DNA of 50,408 nucleotides, taken from NCBI GenBank assembly GCA_002706065.1, contig PAJM01000040.1, forward strand, positions 1 to 50,408, in the 5' to 3' direction. Below are positions 1 to 9,716 of this stretch, in pieces (the stretch's first letter is position 1; each line of letters starts with the position of its first letter). The notes under the pieces are model-generated. The model ran no database searches and was not told where the DNA came from. It worked only from the letters and a program-made list of their open reading frames with translations. Made by a program: the position numbers and the translations under genes. The DNA is from Methanobacteriota archaeon (GTDB lineage Archaea > Thermoplasmatota > Poseidoniia > Poseidoniales > Poseidoniaceae).

Positions 1-1896
1 ATCTGCTCCATATTTTTCGATCATTTGTTCAGGCGAAACGGTGTTTCCAAGCGACTTACTCATCTTGGCAGATCGTTCACCCAACATCGAATCACAATGT
101 GGACATGGCGATCCTTTGTAACTGACTGGAAGTGTAACGTTGCAGGGTTCACAGAATGGAGCACCCTTGTTAACCATGCCTTGACAGAGTAGTTCATTGA
201 ATGGCTCATCGATGTTATGGAAGCCGAGATCTCGAAGTGCTTTGGTGTAGAATCGGGCGTAGATGAGGTGCATTTGTGCGTGCTCAATACCTCCACAATA
301 AAAGTCAACATTCATCCAATAATCAGCGATGTCTGAATCGTACCATTGCTCATGGTTGCTGGCATCCGTGTATCGCAAGAAGTACCACGACGAATCGACA
401 AAGGTATCCATTGTGTCTGTTTCTCTTCGCGCCGGTTTGCCGCATGTTGGACAATCGACGCGCAGGAAGGATTCAGATGTTTCAAGCGGATTCCCTTTCC
501 CATCAAAGACAACATCTCGTGGAAGTTCGACGGGCAATTGGTCTTCTGGAACAGGGACTGCGCCACATTCTTCGCAGTGAACAATCGGAATTGGTGTGCC
601 CCAATACCGCTGCCGGCTGATGAGCCATGGACGAATCTTCCAGTTGATTTGTCGGTCGCCTTTCCCGACCGCCTCAAGTGCATCGATGACAGCGGTACGA
701 GCTGCATCTCCGTATTGACCGTCGAAACCATCCATTCCTGAATTGACCATGTAGCCATCTTCGGTAAATGCCGCCTTCAGCTCATTGTTTTCGTCGCCCC
801 CTTCGTTTTCAATCAACACCCGCTTGATTGGCAACCCATAGGTCTGAGCAAAATCGAAATCCCTCTCATCGTGTCCCGGAACAGCCATAACTGCACCAGT
901 ACCGTACGTGGCGAGGACAAAGTTCCCGGCCCAAATTGGAATCTTCTCTCCAGTAAGTGGGTGGATCGCAAAGCGTCCGAGTGAAACACCTTCTTTCTTG
1001 TTGAGGTTCTTGATTCGATCGAATTCACTCATGTTCGCATAAACGTCATGCATCGCTTTCCAATTGTCTTCATATTCCGTCCCTTTGACCAACTGTTCAG
1101 CGAGCGGGTGTTCTGGTGCAAGCGTGATGAAGGTGACACCAAACAAGGTATCTGGTCGAGTTGTAAAGACGCGAATGGTCTCATCGCTCCCATCAATTCC
1201 GAACTCAATTTCAGCACCTTCAGAGCGTCCAAGCCAGTCGGTTTGCATCAACCGTACACTTTCTGGAAATTGGATGGTACCTAATCCGTCGAGCAATTCT
1301 TGAGCGTATTTGGTGATATCAATGAACCACTGGCTCATGTCCTTTTGACGTACAGGTCCATTGCATCGCCAGCATCGTCCTGCTTTCACTTGTTCATTGG
1401 CAAGGACCGTTGAGCAAGCATTGCACCAGTTAACCGGAGCAAATTCCCGGTAAGCAAGTCCAGATTTGAAGAATCGCGTGAAGAACAACTGATTCCATTT
1501 GTAGTACTTTGGATCGTGGCTCTTCAGCATTCGACTCCAATCGTAGGAGAATCCCATGCGCTTGATTTGTTCAGTAATCGATGCCATGTTCTTCTCTGTA
1601 ATGTCATGAGGATGCCCGCCTTCAGCGATTGCAGCATTTTCAGCAGGCATTCCGAACGAGTCAAATCCCATCGGATAGAGGACGTTGAAGCCTTTCATTC
1701 GCTTGTATCTCGCGACCGCATCGCCGATGGAATAGTTTCGAACGTGTCCCATGTGCATTTTACCAGATGGGTAAGGATACATTTCCAAACAGTAGAATTT
1801 CGGTTTGGAAGCGTCATGATGAGATGAAAAAATACCAGCATCATCCCACGCCTGTTGCCAAGCAACTTCATCGGTTGTCTTCATTTCTTCCGACAC
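1..1896 (-). CDS. leuS: Leucyl-tRNA synthetase, bacterial type, C-terminus truncated by the window edge
   Basis: My reverse-strand translation reads continuously off the left edge, so the ORF track misses it. It contains YPYPSGKMHMGHVRNYSIGDAVARYKRMKGFNVLYPMGFDSFGMPAENAA (HIGH region), FVDSSWYFLRY and KMSKSLGNTVSPEQMIEKYGAD (KMSKS). Start is GTG at 1896 or ATG at 1884. Confidence 0.95.
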   Translation of the reverse strand, partial: MSEEMKTTDEVAWQQAWDDAGIFSSHHDASKPKFYCLEMYPYPSGKMHMGHVRNYSIGDAVARYKRMKGFNVLYPMGFDSFGMPAENAAIAEGGHPHDITEKNMASITEQIKRMGFSYDWSRMLKSHDPKYYKWNQLFFTRFFKSGLAYREFAPVNWCNACSTVLANEQVKAGRCWRCNGPVRQKDMSQWFIDITKYAQELLDGLGTIQFPESVRLMQTDWLGRSEGAEIEFGIDGSDETIRVFTTRPDTLFGVTFITLAPEHPLAEQLVKGTEYEDNWKAMHDVYANMSEFDRIKNLNKKEGVSLGRFAIHPLTGEKIPIWAGNFVLATYGTGAVMAVPGHDERDFDFAQTYGLPIKRVLIENEGGDENNELKAAFTEDGYMVNSGMDGFDGQYGDAARTAVIDALEAVGKGDRQINWKIRPWLISRQRYWGTPIPIVHCEECGAVPVPEDQLPVELPRDVVFDGKGNPLETSESFLRVDCPTCGKPARRETDTMDTFVDSSWYFLRYTDASNHEQWYDSDIADYWMNVDFYCGGIEHAQMHLIYARFYTKALRDLGFHNIDEPFNELLCQGMVNKGAPFCEPCNVTLPVSYKGSPCPHCDSMLGERSAKMSKSLGNTVSPEQMIEKYGAD

Positions 1897-1963
1897 GCTG
1901 ACACGTCCTACAATATACAGTCGTCCATGCTTTCCTTCTTCAATCCACCCCAGCGAATTGGGT

Positions 1964-4543
1964 TCAGAAGTTCATCTCGTTCCGCAGATACGCATCGCTG
2001 GTCTCGAGGAGGAACATTGCTTCCTTCGTCAACTTGTATCGATTCCGCATACCCATGCGCCGACCTTCAACGAGTCCGTATTTTTCCAACGTACGAAGAT
2101 GATGAGAAATGAGTTGTTGCGACTTATCGAGTCGCTTGGCCAGTTCAGCTTGTGTCGGGAAATCACCCATTTGACTGTCATGATCGAGCAGGACCAGAAT
2201 TTTTCCTTGCAGTGAGAGCGGGTCTGGGGCGAGAATAGGAACTGGAAGCATATCATCCTCGAGCAATGGGTGGAGCGTATTTGTGAGCGGGTAGTAGCGA
2301 ACCAGCCGACCGTCCTTCCGTCGCCAAATGCTCTCTTCCTGTTCAAGCACACGGAGGTGATGTGAGAGTTGTCCATTGCTCATCTCAAGGGCTGAAAGGA
2401 GGGCACGGAAATGACATCCTGGATTTGCGGTAAGGTACCCGAGCAAGCGTCCACGTTGGAAACGACCATCGCTTGTTTCAGACGTGCGGCCAATGAGTCC
2501 AAGCAACCACAATCCAGTAAGCGTGGTTGAAATTCGAATGGCTTCGTTGTTGAAGGCTGCAAAACCAAGCATGGAAAGAAGAGCGCCCACAGTAATAGCT
2601 GTGACGGCCTGAGGCGCCCATTCAGGGAGCGTTTCCTCAACCTCTTGTTCAATCTCTACCACTGTAGATTCTTCAACGACGGGCTCTTCCACAACCAATG
2701 GCGTTTCTTGGACAACAGCGACAAGGGTGTAACTTTCTGCTGTGAATCGAGCGCATGCTGCATTTGCATCGGCTTGTTGCGCATCGTAAATACCAGCAGT
2801 CCCACGTTCAGGCGCCCATGATGCCACTGTTGAGTCAGCAAGCATGTGAACTGTGCCCGCATTGTTTTCAAGCATCCAGCACGTACCATCCGGTGTTAAG
2901 ACGCCGCTCCAAGCACCATCAATTCGCACGACGCCCGCTGTTACCGGTGTTTCCTCTTGCACAATACGTTCTTCCTCTGCATCAGCATCGAGTGGCCATG
3001 CAAACTCCTGTTCAAGAATGACGTTTTGATCGGTAGCGAGGTCAATTCGGACAAGGTATTCAGCCTCTTCAAAGGCATAGGAATTCAGGTCGCCGAGGCT
3101 GAAGGAGAGAACATCGCCTGTTTGGATACGAAGGGCTTGGTCGATGCGTTCGTCCTCACTGCAGAGGACATTCTTTTCAATGACGTTCTCCGTTAAATCA
3201 AGGTTCCACAACTGCATCGATGCCTTGCAGATTTCAAGCCATTGGATGTCGGTTTGTCCCGCTATTCCTTCCAACTGCAACTCAAACGACGGTAGGGCGC
3301 TTTCGTCGACATCGATGGATAAGGACGCTTGTGGTGCACCGCTTGTACCGCAGTTTGCTGACTGCACACGTCTGAAGTCCAAGTCGGTCGAGGTAGCGTA
3401 TCCAAATTCGGTAAGTTCGGCTACGAGAACGTAATCACCGCTGAGCATTGAACACCCTGTTTCATCGACAAAGGCCCATGATTGAAGTGGGAATGTGCTT
3501 TGAGAATCAGCACCAACGACGACGTCAAGTTCAGCATCCCTGCAGTTGGATTGGTCGAGTGAATCGAATACAATTCCACTTGCATCAGCAACCCAATAGC
3601 TTGCACGGCACGTGTTTGTGAACCGAAGAAGTTCACTCGCATCGTTGTCGTTGACGAGGGTAAGGGATCCATCAAACAATTCTCCTTGGACGTAGGAGGT
3701 TGAGAGTGTGTTGATCGAAGCCTCAAGCGGAGTTGCTTGTTCTGGGCGTTCTGAAACGGAAAGGTCGTAGGTTTCGATGGCGAGTCCATCTGGTGTTGAA
3801 ATGGTCAACGAACGTTCACCAGCAACGGAGGCCTGCATCATCGTGTGGCCAAGTGATACGACTGCGTAGGGTTCGATGGTGGTCGCACCTCCGTTGCAAG
3901 AGGGGCCCAAGTGTTCACCTTCGAACGCAATCAAGAGTTGGCAAGCGTTGAGTGATGTGAGGTCGATTGCTTGGGGAGTAGGGTTGTGGAGTTCATAGGT
4001 GAGGACAAATGGCTTACCTGTTGCAAGTGCATCATTTCGATGCGTTAGTGCAGTGGAGAAGACAAGATCGCTTGAGATATCTGCGTTTTGTTGTACCAGA
4101 ACATCAACACTTGCAGCCAATCCTGAGCCCGCAAGCTCAACAGTGATCGTGTAGGTGCCCGGAGGTACGAGTGAGCCTTCCGAGTCTGTCAAATCCCACT
4201 GATGCTCATCAAGTGCGGTTGCTCCAGCACCAATGTCAAGACCACGGCTTTGTCCGCGACAAACGAGACTTTCATCGACAATTGTTGTGCCTTCAGAATT
4301 TGCGACACGCATCACTGTTCCACAAGATGGATCTTCGTTGATGGAGGTTGCAGCACCATCGTTCACGAGTGAGGAGGCGAGGACAACCGTTTCTCCAGCA
4401 CCGTACCAAGGTTTTGTATTCTCATCGGTGACATCGATTTGAAGACGGACATCTCCACTTTCCTCAGCACTAACTGGGACAAGGAGAACAAGAAGCATCA
4501 CCATTGATGATGCAACAAGACGACGCATACGCACCTCTCCCAT
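1964..4543 (-). CDS. Signal peptide + BsuPI-like beta-domain repeats + transmembrane region + two C-terminal winged-helix (ArsR-like) domains
   Basis: N-terminal MRRLVASSMVMLLVLLVPVSAEE. Repeated ...GAGETVVLASSLVNDG...W.L.D..G.LVPPGTYTITVEL. Hydrophobic AVTAITVGALLSMLGFAAF and ISTTLTGLWLLGLIG. Two wHTH segments: CHFRALLSALEMSNGQLSHHLRVLEQEESIWRRKDGRLVRYYP and TQAELAKRLDKSQQLISHHLRTLEKYGLVEGRRMGMRNRYKLT. Confidence 0.85.
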   Translation of the reverse strand: MGEVRMRRLVASSMVMLLVLLVPVSAEESGDVRLQIDVTDENTKPWYGAGETVVLASSLVNDGAATSINEDPSCGTVMRVANSEGTTIVDESLVCRGQSRGLDIGAGATALDEHQWDLTDSEGSLVPPGTYTITVELAGSGLAASVDVLVQQNADISSDLVFSTALTHRNDALATGKPFVLTYELHNPTPQAIDLTSLNACQLLIAFEGEHLGPSCNGGATTIEPYAVVSLGHTMMQASVAGERSLTISTPDGLAIETYDLSVSERPEQATPLEASINTLSTSYVQGELFDGSLTLVNDNDASELLRFTNTCRASYWVADASGIVFDSLDQSNCRDAELDVVVGADSQSTFPLQSWAFVDETGCSMLSGDYVLVAELTEFGYATSTDLDFRRVQSANCGTSGAPQASLSIDVDESALPSFELQLEGIAGQTDIQWLEICKASMQLWNLDLTENVIEKNVLCSEDERIDQALRIQTGDVLSFSLGDLNSYAFEEAEYLVRIDLATDQNVILEQEFAWPLDADAEEERIVQEETPVTAGVVRIDGAWSGVLTPDGTCWMLENNAGTVHMLADSTVASWAPERGTAGIYDAQQADANAACARFTAESYTLVAVVQETPLVVEEPVVEESTVVEIEQEVEETLPEWAPQAVTAITVGALLSMLGFAAFNNEAIRISTTLTGLWLLGLIGRTSETSDGRFQRGRLLGYLTANPGCHFRALLSALEMSNGQLSHHLRVLEQEESIWRRKDGRLVRYYPLTNTLHPLLEDDMLPVPILAPDPLSLQGKILVLLDHDSQMGDFPTQAELAKRLDKSQQLISHHLRTLEKYGLVEGRRMGMRNRYKLTKEAMFLLETSDAYLRNEMNF

Positions 4544-4597
4544 GGTAATGGATGGCTCTCATTGACTTAAAGGGCAACGGTACAAACCATGCGTAAA

Positions 4598-7500
4598 TCA
4601 TTCCAGGTCAAGCATCGATGGAATCGATGCTTGCAGAGCTTCTTGCTGTTGAATCTCATGCTGTTTCCATGCAGGAAGTGATGCAGGATCGACCCAACCC
4701 AATTCTCGAGCCTTGTCGAATTCTCCATTGGCGACGTAGTAGTTGACCCACTGTTCTCGTCGTTCCTCTTCATCCATGAGTTGCTCCTCTGCTTTACGCT
4801 CGATTGCGCGCTCACGCATCAATCGCTTGCGGCTTGCTTGACGAGCAAGCATTGCTACGAGAATTGCAGCGAGCATGAACGTGATGACTCCTCCCATTGC
4901 GTAAATGACAACATTGGTCGATTTCCCTTCGACATCTGAGGAGACTTCATCATCATCGGATTTGTTGGGATCTTCGGTAATCGCACACACGACTTGTCCA
5001 GGTATTCCGGTGGAAATTTCAGGATCCCATTTGCACGGGTCGTTGAGGTCAGACATCCCGTCGTTGTCGCTGTCAGGGCAACCGAATCGATCGATGGTTG
5101 ATGTTCCGTATTCATTTCGACACTCGTCAGGCTGATAGGCACCGTTGGTGAAGTTGTTCCCATAGCCGTCACCATCGTTGTCATCTTGTTGCGTCTTTCG
5201 CAGAGGGAATGCATCCGGTGCGATACCTGTTGCATTGTCACCACGACCATCGCAGTCTATATCGGATGATTGGGTTACATCATTTGGAAACGCATCGCCA
5301 ATGTGATCACAGAGTTCAATCATTAGACCCGGATTATCTTCATCGATGGCTGTTCTGTTGGTTGCCTGATAATTGTCACCAACGCCATCACCGTCCTTGT
5401 CGCACCACTGTAATGGGTCGTTCGGGAATGCATCCGCACCGGAACAATCGGGGCGAACAACAAAGTCTCCAAATGGGTCGGCATGACCGTCACCATCGGA
5501 ATCTGGGCATCCTTGAACACCATTCTCCGTGCTTAGACCAAACACGTCAACGCACTCATCGCCATCTGTGAATTGAACGTTGTCTCCGAACCCATCGCCA
5601 TCTTGGTCAGCCCACTGAAGTGGTAGGTCTGGGAAGGCATCTTCTGGGTCCGTGTAACCATCTCCGTCACTGTCAGGGCATCCACGGGATGTTGCTGAGT
5701 TTGATTCACCGTACGTTTGCGGGCAAACGTCAGAGTTTCCTTCAGAGATACCATCTTCATCCGTATCGACAAAGTTGTCACCGTATCCATCGTTGTCAGC
5801 ATCCGACCATTGCGTTGGGTCGGTTGGGAATCGGTCGCCGTTGGTTCCGCCAGGGTTGTCACCGTAGCCATCACCATCCGAGTCACGCCATTGAGAGGCA
5901 TCGTTGGGGAAGAAGTCTGGATTGTTTCCGTCTGGGTTGTCTCCGTAATTGTCGCCATCGGAGTCCTCCCATTGCGTACCATCGTCTGGGAACGGATCTC
6001 CAGTGTTGGAATAGCCATCACCATCTCGATCGGCACATCCCTTCTGATCTTCTGTTGAGGAACCCGCTTGGTTTGGGCAATTATCGGCGTCGTTTCCGTC
6101 TGGATTGCTTCCAAAGCCATCGTCGTCCTCATCGCACCATTGCGTTGGGTCATTCGGGAACGCATCGGCTCCGTAACAATCGGTTCGGGCAGGCCAGCTT
6201 GCATCCGGGTCTGAATATCCGTCACCATCTGTGTCCAAACAGCCGAGACGATCGTAGGTTGAATTGCCCCATACCGTTGGGCAGCCATCGGCACGGTCGC
6301 TCATTTGCTCATCGCCGATCCAGTCCCCATCCGTGTCTCGCCACTGGGTGCGATCGAGAGGGAAGACGTCGATGTTTTGTGCACCAACGATGATTTCACC
6401 GGGCCACTCTGGTGCTCGGTATTGGTTCCACGAGATGTCCTCGTAGTTGTCGCCGTAGCCATCGCCATCGGTATCGTTCCATTGGGTTGCATCGTTCGGG
6501 AATGCATCACCACGCTGGTTGATGTGAATTTGATTCTGGTTGATTTCATAGAGGTAGTTGTCGCCGTATCCGTCGTTGTCGGCATCGACCCACTGTTCCT
6601 TGTTGTCTGGAGCCCAATCGTTGATGTCGGACCAACCGTCACCGTCCGAATCTGTGCATCCAAATCGGTCTTCTGTGCTGTTCCCAAAATCGTTCGGACA
6701 TTCGTCCGGTTGGAATGCAGGTGCAGGGTTGTCACCGTATCCGTCGCCGTCCGTGTCGTCCCATTGAGTTCCTTCTGATGGGAATGCGTCAACGACCCCA
6801 TCTCCTTGGTCGGTGGTGTTGTACCCATCATTGTCTTCGTCAATATCGGCAAACCAGAAGTAGACGCCCTCGTCGTTTCTACCATGAGCTGTGATAATGC
6901 GTGTGTTATCAGGGCTCCATGCAACGCCGTAGATTGTTCCACAATTGTTGTTGTTACCGGATTGGCAATTCCCTGGTCTTGGACCGCTCATCGAATCAAC
7001 CAGAGCTCCCGTATCGACCTCAAACGCATAGGCCGTATTTCCGTCGGTTTGGTACCAATACATGCCAACAGCAACCTGTGTGCTGTCCGACGAGAAGTCA
7101 ACCGAAGCACACGATGTCGAGGTTGTTTTCTGCCAGATGCGGCTCCAAGAAGAGCCGGTGAATTGGTACATGTCGACACTTGCAGAAGTACCTTCCCAGC
7201 CTCCGCACATGATGATGTAATTCCCATCCGGTGACCATGCGATTGCATTGACCGATGCAGAGGGGTCAGAAATACTCCATACGGTAGCAGATGTTGTAAC
7301 ATTGACAACAAAGAAATCCCCATTTCCTGCAGCGGCGACATGCTTTCCATCTGGTGAAAATGCGACATCATAGAACCGATCTTCACCGTTCGGGTTCATG
7401 TTCCCAAATTCTGTTCCATCTGAGGTTTTGATGAGTGTAATTTCTCCGTTTGTACCGCTGTTTCCAGACCTTCCAATGGCGACTGCAATCAATGAACTGT

Positions 7501-8065
7501 CAGGCGAGAATTCCACGGTATTGACCTGATCTCCACTACCAACGTCGACGCTAATGGCGCCGTGAACTGATGTGAAATTGCTTGCGTAGTACAAGTTGAT
7601 TGTATCATCATTGATGGCCGCAGCAACGTACTGCCCGTCTGGGGACCATGCGACGCCGTTCACATCTGTTCCCGCATTTGCAGACCGAAGATTGATGTGG
7701 GATGTAACGTTCCAGATCCGGACAAAACCGTCTTCTGATCCGGTAACAATCATTTCCCCATCAGGTGAGAAATCTACTGCGTAGTAATCGCTGTTTGAGG
7801 TGATGGTAAATTCGTTCTGGAAATTTGGATTTCCGATGGCCCAACCGTCATTGAAATCTGAGGTACCATCTCCGTCTTTGTCCGGGCAACCGTCTCGATC
7901 GATTGTCGAATCTCCGTAGGCCCATGGGCAGTCGTCGAGAGCGTCTTCGATTCCGTCACCATCCGAGTCTGCTGCGTAAGCGCTCAAGGGAGTAAGGACG
8001 ACACTCACCATCAGAAAGATGAGGAGCAAACTCAGGACCTTCGTCTCTCGTCCCCGGAAACCCAT
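4598..8065 (-). CDS. Secreted, membrane-anchored protein: signal peptide, WD40-like beta-propeller, long thrombospondin type 3 (Ca-binding) repeat array, C-terminal TM and cytoplasmic tail
   Basis: Signal peptide MGFRGRETKVLSLLLIFLMVSVVLTPLSAYAADS. Repeated blade motifs (VDFSPDGEMIVTGSEDGFVRIWNV, GVAWSPDGQYVAAA). Many DxDGDGxxD motifs. TM VVIYAMGGVITFMLAAILVAMLA followed by RQASRKRLMRER. RBS-like GGAGG upstream of the ATG. Confidence 0.9.
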   Translation of the reverse strand: MGFRGRETKVLSLLLIFLMVSVVLTPLSAYAADSDGDGIEDALDDCPWAYGDSTIDRDGCPDKDGDGTSDFNDGWAIGNPNFQNEFTITSNSDYYAVDFSPDGEMIVTGSEDGFVRIWNVTSHINLRSANAGTDVNGVAWSPDGQYVAAAINDDTINLYYASNFTSVHGAISVDVGSGDQVNTVEFSPDSSLIAVAIGRSGNSGTNGEITLIKTSDGTEFGNMNPNGEDRFYDVAFSPDGKHVAAAGNGDFFVVNVTTSATVWSISDPSASVNAIAWSPDGNYIIMCGGWEGTSASVDMYQFTGSSWSRIWQKTTSTSCASVDFSSDSTQVAVGMYWYQTDGNTAYAFEVDTGALVDSMSGPRPGNCQSGNNNNCGTIYGVAWSPDNTRIITAHGRNDEGVYFWFADIDEDNDGYNTTDQGDGVVDAFPSEGTQWDDTDGDGYGDNPAPAFQPDECPNDFGNSTEDRFGCTDSDGDGWSDINDWAPDNKEQWVDADNDGYGDNYLYEINQNQIHINQRGDAFPNDATQWNDTDGDGYGDNYEDISWNQYRAPEWPGEIIVGAQNIDVFPLDRTQWRDTDGDWIGDEQMSDRADGCPTVWGNSTYDRLGCLDTDGDGYSDPDASWPARTDCYGADAFPNDPTQWCDEDDDGFGSNPDGNDADNCPNQAGSSTEDQKGCADRDGDGYSNTGDPFPDDGTQWEDSDGDNYGDNPDGNNPDFFPNDASQWRDSDGDGYGDNPGGTNGDRFPTDPTQWSDADNDGYGDNFVDTDEDGISEGNSDVCPQTYGESNSATSRGCPDSDGDGYTDPEDAFPDLPLQWADQDGDGFGDNVQFTDGDECVDVFGLSTENGVQGCPDSDGDGHADPFGDFVVRPDCSGADAFPNDPLQWCDKDGDGVGDNYQATNRTAIDEDNPGLMIELCDHIGDAFPNDVTQSSDIDCDGRGDNATGIAPDAFPLRKTQQDDNDGDGYGNNFTNGAYQPDECRNEYGTSTIDRFGCPDSDNDGMSDLNDPCKWDPEISTGIPGQVVCAITEDPNKSDDDEVSSDVEGKSTNVVIYAMGGVITFMLAAILVAMLARQASRKRLMRERAIERKAEEQLMDEEERREQWVNYYVANGEFDKARELGWVDPASLPAWKQHEIQQQEALQASIPSMLDLE
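5030..6850 (-). repeat. Intragenic region encoding tandem TSP3-like DxDGDGYGDN...DAFPNDxTQW repeats
   Basis: Repeated translations such as DAFPNDATQWNDTDGDGYGDN, DAFPNDPTQWCDEDDDGFGSNPDGN, DFFPNDASQWRDSDGDGYGDNPGG, DRFPTDPTQWSDADNDGYGDN. Boundaries are approximate. Confidence 0.85.
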
Positions 8066-8161
8066 AATCCTCCGAGGTTTGTTTATTATTAGGGGTTATG
8101 GTCTTTATGTGTAGCCACAAACACAACGAATCGGAACGCTTGAACGTGGTATTCCCTACAG

Positions 8162-9715
8162 ATGAACATGGCCGAGGGGCTCCCGAAAGTCAATGTCGCT
8201 GTCTCAGACCGCGTCTTGCTGCACCTCTTGCACCATGACCATCTTGCCGACCGGTTCATCGTTACCGCTGCGTTGACTCGACCAGGTATTGCTGAAGCAT
8301 GCGCCCAACATCCCCCAAACGTAAGCCGTACGATGCGTGAACTTGTTCGTAAGGGATGGGTCAGTGAACACACGCGTTCGATTCAAAACGATGACCGACG
8401 ACAGAAGACGTGGCAGTTGACCGAAGAAGGTCGCGATATGGCGCAGCTGCGGACCAACAAACTCGGTGAAACCACAGTCTTGGTTCGAGGCAAAGACGGG
8501 CAACTGCTTGAAATTGAATCCAAGGATGCAGCAGACAGGCTTGCATCGGACATGTCGTTGTTGCAAGTTTTACTCCACGCTCAACACGAAGGCGTCCTCA
8601 CTTGGGGCGATATTCGATTCGGTCTGATCAAACAACAAGATGAGGAAGATACGCCTCCACCCGGGCGTCTTCAACCGCTCGCTGGAGTCCACGCAACCTA
8701 CCACACCAGTGCACCCCAGACGCGAAAAATGCGTGGGCGGGATGTTGAACTCAACAGTTTGGATGAATGGTTCGAGGGACGCTCGGCCTTCGCTGTTGTT
8801 TCGGGGATCGCAGGAATTGGCAAATCAACACTTGTCGCCGAGTGGTTGGCGGGCAAGCAGGACAAACAACCCAACCTTTCCATTTGTTGGTATCCTTGCC
8901 AGCCATGGGATCGAGAGGTCGGTCTTGCTGTTAGCCTATTGCATCGATTTGGAATCGATGAAAAACATGACCCATACAATCTCATTGAAACGCTTCCACT
9001 TCGGCCAGGAGCGCCTTTGGATGTCGATACTTGGCGTCGTCGATTGTTGGCATACTTGACCGACGCATACACGGTACGAGAGCGATTCTCAATTGCACCT
9101 GGAGGCCCCCCTCCGTACTGGCTCATCGTTCTTGATGATGTACATCACATCGCACACGAATCGAAGAACCTCCTCGGAGCACTGCTGCAAATTTCACAAA
9201 AAACGCCACTTCGATTCGTGCTGATTTCTCGAACCTCTTTGGATTTCTACGACCGGAGAGATGTTCATACTCGAGACATCGTCGAAGAGTTGCCTCTGGC
9301 TGGTCTTTCATTGGACGAGACCTCACAGTGGTTGGAAGAACTTGAACTCAAGGACGTTGACGCAAGCGATGTTCACGAGCGCACAGGAGGCCATCCATTG
9401 GCCATCGAGATGCTCGAGTTGTACGGGAAACCAACGCATGAGGATTGGTTGCGCTTCCTGGATGAAGAGATTCTCACCCCTCTACCAGAAGCTGAGCGAG
9501 AACTCTTGGCTACACTCGCCGTATCTGAAAAACCCGTTCCGTGGAAGACCCTTGCCAGCAGTTTGGATTGGGAAGGAAATCCTCCTCAACGTTTGATCGA
9601 TTACGGATTGCTCATCGAATTGGATCAAGGAATGTGGCTGCATGAGGCTTTACGTGAACGTCTCGCACGAGAAGTAGGTTCAGTAGCGAAGACACGCCGT
9701 GAACGAATCGGGTGA
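8162..9715 (+). CDS. N-terminal winged-helix (MarR-like) fused to a STAND/AAA-type NTPase
   Basis: wHTH-like PGIAEACAQHPPNVSRTMRELVRKGWVSEHTRSIQNDDRRQKTWQLTEEG. Walker A GIAGIGKSTLVAEWL. Walker B YWLIVLDDVHHI. Downstream winged-helix-like region LPEAERELLATLAVSEKPVPWKTL. Confidence 0.85.
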   Translation: MNMAEGLPKVNVAVSDRVLLHLLHHDHLADRFIVTAALTRPGIAEACAQHPPNVSRTMRELVRKGWVSEHTRSIQNDDRRQKTWQLTEEGRDMAQLRTNKLGETTVLVRGKDGQLLEIESKDAADRLASDMSLLQVLLHAQHEGVLTWGDIRFGLIKQQDEEDTPPPGRLQPLAGVHATYHTSAPQTRKMRGRDVELNSLDEWFEGRSAFAVVSGIAGIGKSTLVAEWLAGKQDKQPNLSICWYPCQPWDREVGLAVSLLHRFGIDEKHDPYNLIETLPLRPGAPLDVDTWRRRLLAYLTDAYTVRERFSIAPGGPPPYWLIVLDDVHHIAHESKNLLGALLQISQKTPLRFVLISRTSLDFYDRRDVHTRDIVEELPLAGLSLDETSQWLEELELKDVDASDVHERTGGHPLAIEMLELYGKPTHEDWLRFLDEEILTPLPEAERELLATLAVSEKPVPWKTLASSLDWEGNPPQRLIDYGLLIELDQGMWLHEALRERLAREVGSVAKTRRERIG

Positions 9716-9716
9716 T

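Noticed and set aside
60-1827. Many short ORFs on both strands (e.g. 312..758 -, 276..620 +, 1516..1827 +)
   Set aside because: They lie in alternative frames of the continuous bacterial-type leuS reading frame, which fully explains this region.
5209-6942. Long overlapping ORFs inside the TSP3 repeat gene (5533..6294 -, 5620..6393 +, 6301..6942 -, 6305..6778 +)
   Set aside because: They are by-products of repetitive GAT/GAC-rich codons read in other frames. Low-complexity T/M/R/H-rich translations show no domain signature.
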